A DNA stretch of 64,000 bases from Tsuneonella sediminis (GTDB lineage: Bacteria > Pseudomonadota > Alphaproteobacteria > Sphingomonadales > Sphingomonadaceae), in the NCBI RefSeq assembly GCF_051912845.1, contig NZ_JBNCBU010000001.1:1674001-1738000 (forward strand), given 5' to 3'. Below, piece by piece: positions 50,680-57,807 of this stretch; within the stretch, counting starts at the first letter, position 1, and each line of letters opens with the position of its first letter. A program made the translations under genes and the position numbers. The notes beneath the pieces were generated by a model. That model worked only from the letters and a program-made list of their open reading frames with translations, had not been told where the DNA came from and ran no database searches.

Positions 50680-51269
50680 GCCGTCCCTTTGTCCTCGGCC
50701 TCACCGGTTCGATCGGCATGGGCAAGTCGACCGTTGCCGCCATGTTCGAGGCGGCCGGCGTACCGGTGTTCGATGCCGACGCGGTAGTGCGGCGGTTGCA
50801 GGGCTCAGGCGGCACGCTGGTGCCCGCGATCGAGGCCGCGTTTCCCGGCTCGACCGGCCCCGCAGGGGTGCTGCGCGAAAAGCTGGGAGCGCAGGTGTTC
50901 GCGGATCCCGAGGCGCTTGCGCGGCTGGAAGGCATTGTCCACCCCGCCGTTGCCGCGGAACGGCACGCGTTCATGATCGAACATGCGGGCGAGCCGCTCG
51001 TGGTGTTCGACATTCCGCTGTTGTTCGAAAAGGGCGGCTGGGAACAGGTCGACGCCGTCGCGGTGGTCTCGGCTCCGGCTGAGGTACAACGGGCCCGCGT
51101 GCTCGCTCGTCCCGGAATGACCCCGGAAAAGTTTGCGCACATCCTCTCACTGCAGGTGCCCGACGCCGAAAAGCGGGCGAGGGCCACCTACGTCATCGAC
51201 ACGGGAACGACGCTGGCCAGGACCGAGGAGGCGGTCAAGTCGCTGATCGCCGCCCTCGCGCGCGGCTGA
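50676..51269 (+). CDS. coaE: Dephospho-CoA kinase (CoaE)
   Basis: Phosphorylates dephospho-CoA to CoA, the last step of CoA synthesis; 197 residues. P-loop GLTGSIGMGKST (8-19), DADAVVRRL and the IPLLFE segment are canonical. The start overlaps the aroE stop (ATGA). ppsR-maf-aroE-coaE followed by dnaQ is the conserved rightward block at alphaproteobacterial origins. Confidence 0.95.
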   Translation: MSRPFVLGLTGSIGMGKSTVAAMFEAAGVPVFDADAVVRRLQGSGGTLVPAIEAAFPGSTGPAGVLREKLGAQVFADPEALARLEGIVHPAVAAERHAFMIEHAGEPLVVFDIPLLFEKGGWEQVDAVAVVSAPAEVQRARVLARPGMTPEKFAHILSLQVPDAEKRARATYVIDTGTTLARTEEAVKSLIAALARG

Positions 51270-51331
51270 CCGGCGCGGATCGCTAGAGACCCTTGCAACG
51301 CTGGGCCAACGGGTGAATAGATAGGGTTCTC

Positions 51332-52018
51332 ATGCGCGAAATCGTGTTCGACACCGAAACGACCGGCCTCGACCCGCGAACGGGCGACCGGATGGTCGAG
51401 ATCGGCTGTGTCGAACTGGTCAACCGCGTGCCGACCGGCGCGACCTATCACGCCTACTTCAACCCCGATCGCGACATGCCCGAGCAGGCCGAAGCCGTCC
51501 ACGGCCTCTCCGCCGCGTTCCTGTCGGACAAGCCGCGCTTCCGCGACAAGTGCGACGAACTGCTGTCGTTCATCGCCGATTCCCCCCTCGTCGCGCACAA
51601 CGCCGGCTTCGATTTCGCCTTTCTCAATGCCGAGCTCGACCTCTGCGGTCTCGAGGCGGTGTGCACGACCAGAATGGTCGACACCGTAGCCCTGGCCAAG
51701 CGGCGGCATCCCGGCGCCAAGCTGTCGCTCGACGCATTATGCACCCGCTACGGGATCGATCGCAGCCACCGCGTGAAGCACGGTGCCCTGCTCGATGCCG
51801 AACTGCTTGCGCAGGTCTACGTCGAACTGACCGGCGGCCGCCAGATCGGCTTTGCGCTGGCCGCGTGCAGTAGCGACGATTCGGTTGTCGAGCCCGCGTT
51901 TCAGCCCGTCCGGGACCGGGCTTTCCGCCCGCCTCGCCCGCACGGTCCCTCCGCCGCCGAAATCGCGCGCCACAGCGCGTTTGTCGCGGCCATCGAGGGA
52001 GCCATCTGGTCAGGCTAG
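51332..52018 (+). CDS. dnaQ: DNA polymerase III epsilon subunit (DnaQ)
   Basis: The 3'-5' proofreading exonuclease of the replicative polymerase; 228 residues. Exo I FDTETTGLD (acidic D7, E9), Exo II HNAGFDFAFL and Exo III HGALLDAELLAQVY are all present, i.e. the DEDDh set with the histidine. The C-terminal 40 residues (PRPHGPS...) are less conserved and would hold the polymerase-binding peptide. It follows coaE by 62 bp with no terminator, so it may share its transcript. Confidence 0.94.
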   Translation: MREIVFDTETTGLDPRTGDRMVEIGCVELVNRVPTGATYHAYFNPDRDMPEQAEAVHGLSAAFLSDKPRFRDKCDELLSFIADSPLVAHNAGFDFAFLNAELDLCGLEAVCTTRMVDTVALAKRRHPGAKLSLDALCTRYGIDRSHRVKHGALLDAELLAQVYVELTGGRQIGFALAACSSDDSVVEPAFQPVRDRAFRPPRPHGPSAAEIARHSAFVAAIEGAIWSG

Positions 52019-52057
52019 CGTTGCACGGACGAAGGGTCGCACAATAAAGGAGAAAGC

Positions 52058-52633
52058 GTGCCGATGGACATTCGCGTTTCGGGCCACCAGGTCGATACCG
52101 GCGCAGCCTTGCAGGAACATGTTACCGATCGTCTCAATTCTATCGTCGACAAGTATTTCAGCCGCGCACTGTCCAGCCAGGTCACCTTCGGCAAGGCACC
52201 GGCGGGCGCGTTCAGCTGCGATATCGTCACTCACGTCATGCAGGGATTGATCCTGAAGGCGCACGGAGTCGCGCAGGACGCGCACCAGGCGCTCGACCAG
52301 GCCGCGGAAAAGATCGACAAGCAGCTGCGCAGGTACAAGCGGCGGATCAAGGATCGGCACGAGCAGGCCGATCACGCGTTGCGGGAAGAGACCGCCGCCT
52401 ACACGATCTTTGCCGCGCCCGACGCCGAGGTCGATGAGGTCGAGGAAAGCGATGCCCCGATGGTGATCGCCGAAACCACATCGGACATTCCCGAAACAAG
52501 CGTGGCCGATGCGGTGATGATGCTCGACCTGCGCGATACCAACGCGATGCTTTTCAAAAACGCTGGCACGGGCCGGCACAATATGGTCTATCGCCGCCGC
52601 GACGGGTCGATCGGGTGGGTCGAACCGCGCTGA
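52058..52633 (+). CDS. hpf: Ribosome hibernation promoting factor (long HPF)
   Basis: A 191-residue long-form HPF. The N-terminal S30AE domain (about 1-100) has MDIRVSGHQVDTG, KYF and the RRYKRRIKDRH basic stretch that lies in the mRNA channel. The acidic linker and the C-terminal dimerisation domain (about 130-191: MVIAETTSDIPETSVADAVM... VYRRRDGSIGWVEP) promote 100S ribosomes. GTG 52058 with AAAGGAG upstream is favoured; ATG 52064 is possible. It lies next to ptsN, a common neighbour (rpoN, its other usual neighbour, is absent here). Confidence 0.92.
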   Translation: MPMDIRVSGHQVDTGAALQEHVTDRLNSIVDKYFSRALSSQVTFGKAPAGAFSCDIVTHVMQGLILKAHGVAQDAHQALDQAAEKIDKQLRRYKRRIKDRHEQADHALREETAAYTIFAAPDAEVDEVEESDAPMVIAETTSDIPETSVADAVMMLDLRDTNAMLFKNAGTGRHNMVYRRRDGSIGWVEPR

Positions 52634-52728
52634 CGCCAATCGCGCGGGTTCGCCAAACGGTCGACGCATCGCCAGAGGGATCCGCAAAATTGCCGGACGG
52701 TTCCGGCGCCGTTTCGATTGCCAGTGCC

Positions 52729-53190
52729 ATGAACGCCATTTTCAAGCTCCTCCCCGAAGCCGTGTGGATCGATTCACCGGCCGACAAGAACGGCGTCCTC
52801 GCCGCGCTCGCGACGCGATTCGCACAGGTCTATTCGCTCGACAGGGCCGTGGTTCTCGAAGGGCTTGAGGAGCGCGAGGCCCTGGGCAGCACCGGTTTCG
52901 GCCGGGGCATCGCCCTGCCGCACGCGCGGATCGAAGGTCTCCGGCGCCCGGTCGCCGCCCTGCTCAAGCTCGCGCGACCGATCGAATTCGGCTCGGCCGA
53001 CCGGATGCCCGTCGATCTCGCGATCGGGCTGCTCTCGCCGACCAACGCGGGAGCCACGCACCTGCATGCCCTCGCCGCGCTCTCCCGCATGGTGCGCGAC
53101 GAGGACATGCACCGGGCCCTGACCGAGGCCAGCGACACCGAAACGCTTTACGCGCTGCTGACCAACGCTTCGGATCGTGACGCGGCCTGA
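52729..53190 (+). CDS. ptsN: PTS IIA-like nitrogen-regulatory protein PtsN
   Basis: A 153-residue EIIA-type phosphocarrier of the nitrogen PTS, which signals nitrogen/potassium/carbon status by protein contacts. The phosphorylated histidine lies in IALPHARIEG (about residue 63). ATG 52729 is chosen since the preceding codons are not conserved-looking and PtsN proteins are normally about 150 residues. The rest of the branch (PtsP, NPr) is not in the window. It overlaps the thioesterase gene by 14 nt. Confidence 0.88.
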   Translation: MNAIFKLLPEAVWIDSPADKNGVLAALATRFAQVYSLDRAVVLEGLEEREALGSTGFGRGIALPHARIEGLRRPVAALLKLARPIEFGSADRMPVDLAIGLLSPTNAGATHLHALAALSRMVRDEDMHRALTEASDTETLYALLTNASDRDAA

Positions 53191-53656
53191 CGCGGCGGGG
53201 GGCGCGGTCGCGGGCGCCGGCCTGCACTATCGCGCGCTCGAGCGGCTCTACGCGGCTGCCCCGGTCAACGCACTGTTCGCCTCACGCCTCGAAATCATCG
53301 GAGAGGGCCGGTCGCGCCTGGTCTTCACCGTCGATCCGGCCGTCTATCACGCGGCGGGCGCGGCGCACGGGACGATCTATTTCAAGATGCTCGACGACGC
53401 GGCGTTCTACGCAGCGAATACCCTCGTGACCGACCGCTTCCTGCTGACGACGTCGTTCAACCTCCACTTCACCAAGCCGGTGCGGCAGGGCGAGGTGGTG
53501 GCCGAAGGGCGCTGGATCAGTGGCCGCAAGCGCGTGCTCGTCGCGGAGTCGCGGCTGGTCGATGCCGAAGGCGACGAAATCGGTCGCGGCACCGGTACGT
53601 TCATGCGTTCGCGGATCCCGCTCTCGGGTCTGCCCGGCTATGCCGCAGGGGACTGA
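53177..53656 (+). CDS. PaaI-type thioesterase (hotdog fold)
   Basis: A 159-residue hotdog-fold acyl-CoA thioesterase. It has AHGTIYFKMLDDAAFYAAN with the conserved HG..D pattern near the active site, and a FNLHFTKPVRQGEVVAEGRW strand typical of PaaI. GTG 53177 overlaps ptsN by 14 nt. The substrate is unknown. Confidence 0.87.
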   Translation: MTRPDAAGGAVAGAGLHYRALERLYAAAPVNALFASRLEIIGEGRSRLVFTVDPAVYHAAGAAHGTIYFKMLDDAAFYAANTLVTDRFLLTTSFNLHFTKPVRQGEVVAEGRWISGRKRVLVAESRLVDAEGDEIGRGTGTFMRSRIPLSGLPGYAAGD

Positions 53657-53659
53657 ACC

Positions 53660-53995
53660 ATGGCTGGCCGCCTGCCCGCGCATCTGGAAGTGGCGGGGAT
53701 CCGCCGGCTCGCCGAATCGCTTGGTGGTTTCGCGACCGTGCTCGCCAAAGGCGAGCGCGATGCGGGCACGATTGCAATTGTAATTATCGGTCGCGGTGAA
53801 CCGGCGGAGCTTTACGAACGTATGCCGCAGATCGACGGGAACCGGTCTTTCGTTTGTCTGGTCCAGGAAGATGCTGAAAATAGACAGGAATTTTCCGAGC
53901 TTCTGCGCGGGAGAGCCGCCCGGGACCCCGATTTATGGTTAATTGAGGCGGATGTCCCGGATAGGGAACGGTTCGTCGCAGGATTGCCTGCCTGA
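53660..53995 (+). CDS. DUF1491 family protein
   Basis: A 111-residue cytosolic protein with the DUF1491 pattern: HLEVAGIRRLAESLGGFATVLAKGERDAG, IAIVIIGRG and LWLIEADVPDRERFV (patterns given in pieces). DUF1491 is a conserved alphaproteobacterial family of unknown function. It lies 3 bp downstream of the thioesterase and may share its transcript. Confidence 0.78.
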   Translation: MAGRLPAHLEVAGIRRLAESLGGFATVLAKGERDAGTIAIVIIGRGEPAELYERMPQIDGNRSFVCLVQEDAENRQEFSELLRGRAARDPDLWLIEADVPDRERFVAGLPA

Positions 53996-54191
53996 TTTGA
54001 CTTCGCAGCTGCAGCAATTATCTGGCCCGCACCTTCACGGACGCAGGCGGCGCGGGAGACATGGGGTCTTCCAGCCAGCGCGCAGACGGGGAACGGCCGG
54101 CAGGCTGCAAACGGACCCGACCATCACCGCATGTAACGCGGATGGGTCCCAGCCTGCGACAGGCAGTTCACCGCCTTGACCGACGGGATCA

Positions 54192-54842
54192 ATGCAGTTT
54201 CATCGTTCGACCATCGCGGCGCTTGCCGCGACCGTGGTCCTTACCCTGTTCACCGCCGACGGATCCGGCGCCAACGCTGAACCCAGCGAGATTCGTCCGA
54301 CAACCCCCTCCGAGGTTGTCCTGACCGACGAGACGGTTCCTGAAACCTCTGCGGTCGAATTCGTTTCCAATGAAGTCGTCCAGCCGCTCGCTACCGCCGA
54401 CGAGGCGAGTGACGCTCCGCGCGCCCGCTCGCTGCGCGAACTCGTGTCGCAGATCGACGCCCCGGCAACCCTGTCGCGCGAAATGGAATGCCTTGCGGGT
54501 GCGATCTATTTCGAAGCGCGCGGCGAGCCGCTCGAAGGCCAGCTCGCGGTCGGCCAGGTCATCATCAACCGGGCCGATTCGGGATCCTTCCCTTCCGACT
54601 ATTGCGGCGTCGTGTTCCAGAAGTCGCAGTTCTCGTTCGTTCGCGGCGGCACGATGCCTCGCATCAACCGGTCGTCGGCCGCGTGGACCCGCGCCAAGGC
54701 CATCGCCCGCATAGCTCATGAAGGCCTGTGGGACAGCAAGGCGGGCGACTCGCTCTATTTTCACGCCAACTACGTCCGCCCGTCGTGGAGCCGGACCAAG
54801 ATTGCGCGAGCGACGATCGACACGCACATCTTCTACCGCTGA
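54192..54842 (+). CDS. Cell wall hydrolase (SleB family)
   Basis: A 216-residue exported protein. A signal/anchor segment (about 1-29) and a Pro/Glu-rich linker (30-90) precede a C-terminal hydrolase-2/SleB domain (about 95-216). The conserved glutamates lie in ECLAGAIYFEARGEPLEGQLAVGQVIINR (pattern, catalytic-type E about 107) and the C-terminal ALYFHANYVRP-like region (SLYFHANYV). It probably cleaves peptidoglycan glycan bonds, perhaps lytic-transglycosylase type. No neighbouring divisome genes. Confidence 0.88.
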   Translation: MQFHRSTIAALAATVVLTLFTADGSGANAEPSEIRPTTPSEVVLTDETVPETSAVEFVSNEVVQPLATADEASDAPRARSLRELVSQIDAPATLSREMECLAGAIYFEARGEPLEGQLAVGQVIINRADSGSFPSDYCGVVFQKSQFSFVRGGTMPRINRSSAAWTRAKAIARIAHEGLWDSKAGDSLYFHANYVRPSWSRTKIARATIDTHIFYR

Positions 54843-54848
54843 ACCCGG

Positions 54849-54892
54849 CCCGGTGCGGCGCGCCAAGGGCAGGGCGCCGCTGCCGGTTTCCG
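54849..54892. terminator. Bidirectional hairpin between convergent SleB and exonuclease III genes
   Basis: GCGGCGC (54855-54861) pairs with GCGCCGC (54874-54880) across a 12-nt loop, with extra outer CCGG pairing and TTTCCGTT downstream on the plus strand. It lies in the 51-bp gap between two converging genes. Confidence 0.5.
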
Positions 54893-54893
54893 T

Positions 54894-55667
54894 TCAGTCG
54901 CGGACCTCGACCCACACGGGCGCGTGGTCGCTGGCCTTCTCCCGCCCGCGGTGATCCTTGTCGACACCCGCGGCGACCAGCCGGTCGGCCAGTTCGGGCG
55001 ACAGCAGCAGATGATCGATCCGGAAGCCGTGGTCGCGCGGCCATGCACCGGCCTGGTAGTCCCAGTAGGTCCACACACCGCCGCGCGGGTTCAGCGTGCC
55101 CAGCGCGTCGGTCCAGCCCTCGCCGAGCAACCTTGCATAGGCGTCGCGCGATTCAGGCTGCATCAGTGCGTCGGCCGCCATCGCGGCGGGGGACCAGACG
55201 TCCCTGTCTTCCGGGATCACGTTGAAATCGCCGACCACGGCGACAGGTCGCTCGAGTGCCCACAATTCCCGCATGCGGGCACGCAGGCGCTCCATCCAGG
55301 CAAGCTTGTAGTCGAACTTCGGACCCGGAACGGGATTGCCGTTGGGCAGGTAGATGCACGCGATTCGCACGCCCCTGACGTCTGCCTCGATGTAGCGCGC
55401 GTGTTCGTCACCCGGGTCGCCCGGGAGGGTGCGCTGCGCCTCCACCGGAGCTATGCCGTCGGCAAGGATCGCGACGCCGTTGAACCCCTTCTGGCCGTGC
55501 CAGATCGCCTGGTAGCCGATCTTCTCGAATTCCTCGTGAGGAAACCCTTCGTCCTGGCTCTTGATCTCCTGCAGGCAGGCGACCGTGGGGCGAGTTTCTT
55601 CAAGCCATTCGAGAAGCCTGGGCAGGCGTGCCTTCACGCCGTTGATGTTGAAGGACGCTATCCGCAT
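54894..55667 (-). CDS. xthA: Exodeoxyribonuclease III (XthA)
   Basis: An AP endonuclease/3'-exonuclease of base-excision repair; 257 residues. The metal/active-site motifs are visible: FNINGVKAR, QEIKSQ (glutamate metal ligand), the catalytic GDFNVIPED, and the C-terminal SDHAPVW. ATG 55667 gives the standard N-terminus; further upstream residues are not family-like. erpA lies 10 bp upstream on the same strand and may be cotranscribed. Confidence 0.95.
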   Translation of the reverse strand: MRIASFNINGVKARLPRLLEWLEETRPTVACLQEIKSQDEGFPHEEFEKIGYQAIWHGQKGFNGVAILADGIAPVEAQRTLPGDPGDEHARYIEADVRGVRIACIYLPNGNPVPGPKFDYKLAWMERLRARMRELWALERPVAVVGDFNVIPEDRDVWSPAAMAADALMQPESRDAYARLLGEGWTDALGTLNPRGGVWTYWDYQAGAWPRDHGFRIDHLLLSPELADRLVAAGVDKDHRGREKASDHAPVWVEVRD

Positions 55668-55677
55668 CCCGCCGGTC

Positions 55678-56007
55678 TTAGATGCCGAAGCTGGAACCGC
55701 AACCGCATCCCGCCGCGGCCTGCGGGTTGTCCACCCTGAAAGCCGCGCCGCCCAGCGATTCGACGAAATCGACCGTGCTGCCCGCAATGAGATCGAGGCT
55801 GACGGGATCGACCACCAGCCTGACCCCGGCGGTCTCGCTCACGCTGTCGTCCGGCTCGGGGCCGTCCGCCAGGTCAAACTTGTACTGGAAACCGGAACAC
55901 CCTCCGCCCTCCACCGACAGCCGAAGGATCGCCGGACGCGACTGGCGTGCGGCGATTGCCGCGACTCGCTTCGCGGCGTTTTCGGTCAGGGTCAGCGGTT
56001 CGGCCAT
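55678..56007 (-). CDS. erpA: Iron-sulfur cluster insertion protein ErpA
   Basis: An A-type carrier that delivers [4Fe-4S]/[2Fe-2S] clusters to apo-proteins; 109 residues. The three cluster cysteines are C37 (GGGCSGF), C101 and C103 (GCGCG). It is followed directly by xthA on the same strand; no isc/suf genes are near. Confidence 0.94.
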   Translation of the reverse strand: MAEPLTLTENAAKRVAAIAARQSRPAILRLSVEGGGCSGFQYKFDLADGPEPDDSVSETAGVRLVVDPVSLDLIAGSTVDFVESLGGAAFRVDNPQAAAGCGCGSSFGI

Positions 56008-56038
56008 GGCGCCGATATGGGGGCTGCGACCTGTCTGC

Positions 56039-56470
56039 TCAAGCGGTCTGGATATAGGCGCGCATCGCCTCGGCTTCCTGCGCCAGGCTGTCGACCTGCG
56101 TCTTCACCAGGTCGCCGATCGAAACGAAGCCGCACATGGCGCCGTTCTGCACCACCGGAAGGTGGCGAACCCGGCGCCGGGTCATCAGTTCGAGCGCCTC
56201 GTCGACCTTCGTGCCCGGCTCGACGGTGATCGCCGGCGCGGTCATCACTTCGCCTACCTTCTTCGACAGGCTCGCCTCGCCTTCGCGCTCGATGCAGTAG
56301 ATCACATCGCGTTCGGAGAAGATTCCCGCGACCTCGCCGTGGCGCATCACCGGCAATGCGCCGATCCGCCGCGTCGCGAGAATGCCCAGCGCCTCGCGCA
56401 TGGTCATGTCGACGTCGCAGGTGATCACATCGCTGCTCGCGCGGTTCGCCAGCAATCGGGCGATGTCCAT
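56039..56470 (-). CDS. CBS-domain pair protein
   Basis: A 143-residue cytosolic Bateman module with two CBS domains (about 10-65 and 75-132: MREALGILATRRIGALPVM... and VDEALELMTRRRVRHLPVV...). Such pairs bind adenosine nucleotides or SAM and sense energy state, usually by partnering with another protein. No enzyme is fused, so the partner must be encoded elsewhere. ATG 56470 with AGGGAGA upstream is the start. Confidence 0.9.
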   Translation of the reverse strand: MDIARLLANRASSDVITCDVDMTMREALGILATRRIGALPVMRHGEVAGIFSERDVIYCIEREGEASLSKKVGEVMTAPAITVEPGTKVDEALELMTRRRVRHLPVVQNGAMCGFVSIGDLVKTQVDSLAQEAEAMRAYIQTA

Positions 56471-56580
56471 CGGACTCTCCCTTGTTCTTGTTTCGAGGAC
56501 GGCCAGGATGCCACGGATTGCCTGCGAAAGCCAGCTTGCGGGCATTGCCACGGGCTTGCCGGGGGCCCACATGTCCCGCG

Positions 56581-56868
56581 ATGAACCAGCCCTCGCCGCT
56601 CGACGATCCCGAAAACGCTGCCTTCGCCTGGGCGCGCTGGAAGCGGATGATGCGATTCATGGCCGCGATCACGCTGGCCGCGGTGATCGCTGTGCTCACC
56701 TACGTTTGGGTGGCGCTGCCCGGGGTTTCGGTCCACTTCTACATCGCGGTCGGTCTTGGCGTGGGGCTCTCGATGCTGCTGATGAGCGCGCTGATGGGGC
56801 TCGTCTTCATGTCGAACGGCACGGGCCACGACCAGTCGGTGGTCGATCCCCTCGACGACCGCGACTAG
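56581..56868 (+). CDS. Small two-helix membrane protein
   Basis: A 95-residue inner-membrane protein with two hydrophobic segments (about 25-45 and 52-77: MAAITLAAVIAVLTYVWVAL and GLGVGLSMLLMSALMGLVFM). The N-terminus is acidic/polar and the tail is acidic (DPLDDRD). I do not know a function; similar short proteins occur in related genomes. Its TAG stop shares CTAG with the stop of the convergent ferredoxin gene. Confidence 0.7.
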   Translation: MNQPSPLDDPENAAFAWARWKRMMRFMAAITLAAVIAVLTYVWVALPGVSVHFYIAVGLGVGLSMLLMSALMGLVFMSNGTGHDQSVVDPLDDRD

Positions 56869-57242
56869 GTTGACTCGCCCGGGGCCTCGCGCAAGCGCAG
56901 GTCCTCGACCGGCTCACCGCCGATGAGGTGCTGCTGGATAATCCGTTCGAGCGCGGCCTCGTCGCACGAATGGTACCAGACCCGGTCGGGCCAGACGACA
57001 GCGATCGGCCCTGCATCGCAGACCTGGAGGCAATCGGCCTTGGTCCGCTGCACCGAGCTGCCCGCTAGCCCAAGCTCCTTCAGCCGGCGCTTCAGGTATT
57101 TCCAGGCGCGCACGCCCTCCTCGCGCGAACAGCACTTCTGCTTGTCCGACATCGCGCAGAGGAAAATCTGCCGTTCGACCCGCTCGCCGCCGATCTTGGC
57201 CAGCGCGGCGCGCGCCTTTGCTATCTCGTGGGGGGAATTCAC
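56865..57242 (-). CDS. (2Fe-2S) ferredoxin, thioredoxin-like fold
   Basis: A 125-residue electron-carrier-like protein with the thioredoxin-like [2Fe-2S] ferredoxin cysteine spacing. IFLCAMSDKQKCCSREEG supplies two to three cysteines and KADCLQVCDAGPIAVVWPD two more, as in Aquifex/Azotobacter-type ferredoxins. The partner is unknown. GTG 57242 is the best start because residues further upstream do not look protein-like and would run into the PopZ gene. It lies 19 bp downstream of PopZ. Confidence 0.83.
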   Translation of the reverse strand: MNSPHEIAKARAALAKIGGERVERQIFLCAMSDKQKCCSREEGVRAWKYLKRRLKELGLAGSSVQRTKADCLQVCDAGPIAVVWPDRVWYHSCDEAALERIIQQHLIGGEPVEDLRLREAPGEST

Positions 57243-57261
57243 CAAGTGGGAACGACGCGGA

Positions 57262-57780
57262 TCAGCCGCGCTTGCCGGCGATCCGCGCGATCTCGTCCTT
57301 GACCATCCGCTCGACCATGCCGGGCAGGTTCTTGTCGAGCCATTCGGCAAGCATGGGACGCAGGAGGTCGCGGGTCAGCCCCTCGAGCGAGGTTTCGCCC
57401 GAGCGGACGATCTGCGGCGGGACGCCTGGTTCGGCCAGCATCGCGAGCGCGGCGAGATTTTCGCGCATCGCGTCGCGTGCGCTGGCGGTCAGCAGGGGTG
57501 CTTCGGCATTCGGCGCCTCGTCATGGTCTTCGTCGAGGTCGTCATCGGACCGACCGGCGTTCGTCTCGGCGAACTCGGGCGCCTGCTCAACGAAGTCGGC
57601 GGCGGCGAGGTCAAGCACTTCCTCGGCCTCGTCGGCATCCGCGGGTTCGGGAACGGCGTCGAGCCCGTCCGATTCGCGGCGGCGGCGCGTTTCGATCGCG
57701 GTCGCGCGGTTGTCGCGCGCGATCACCTTCTTGATCGATTCGAGAATTTCCTCGACCGAAGCCTCGCCTTCCTGGCGCAT
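57262..57780 (-). CDS. popZ: PopZ/DUF2497 polar organising protein
   Basis: A 172-residue PopZ-like protein. N-terminal SVEEILESIKKVIARDNR is the conserved region 1, followed by an acidic disordered Asp/Glu/Pro-rich linker (about 35-105). The C-terminal oligomerisation helices are LEGLTRDLLRPMLAEWLDKN and PGMVERMVKDEIARI. In Caulobacter PopZ forms polar condensates that tether ParB-parS and recruit cell-cycle factors. Here it lies about 9 kb to the right of the candidate oriC and 20 kb from parB, so a chromosome-anchoring role is plausible. Usually valS follows; here a ferredoxin gene does. Confidence 0.88.
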   Translation of the reverse strand: MRQEGEASVEEILESIKKVIARDNRATAIETRRRRESDGLDAVPEPADADEAEEVLDLAAADFVEQAPEFAETNAGRSDDDLDEDHDEAPNAEAPLLTASARDAMRENLAALAMLAEPGVPPQIVRSGETSLEGLTRDLLRPMLAEWLDKNLPGMVERMVKDEIARIAGKRG

Positions 57781-57807
57781 GTTCGCAGACCCCCTAAGCC
57801 CTCGATT

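Noticed and set aside
53996..54191. Small RNA or gene in the 196-bp gap before the SleB-type gene
   Set aside because: No open frame with a good ribosome-binding site, no strong hairpin with U-tract, no promoter I could define.
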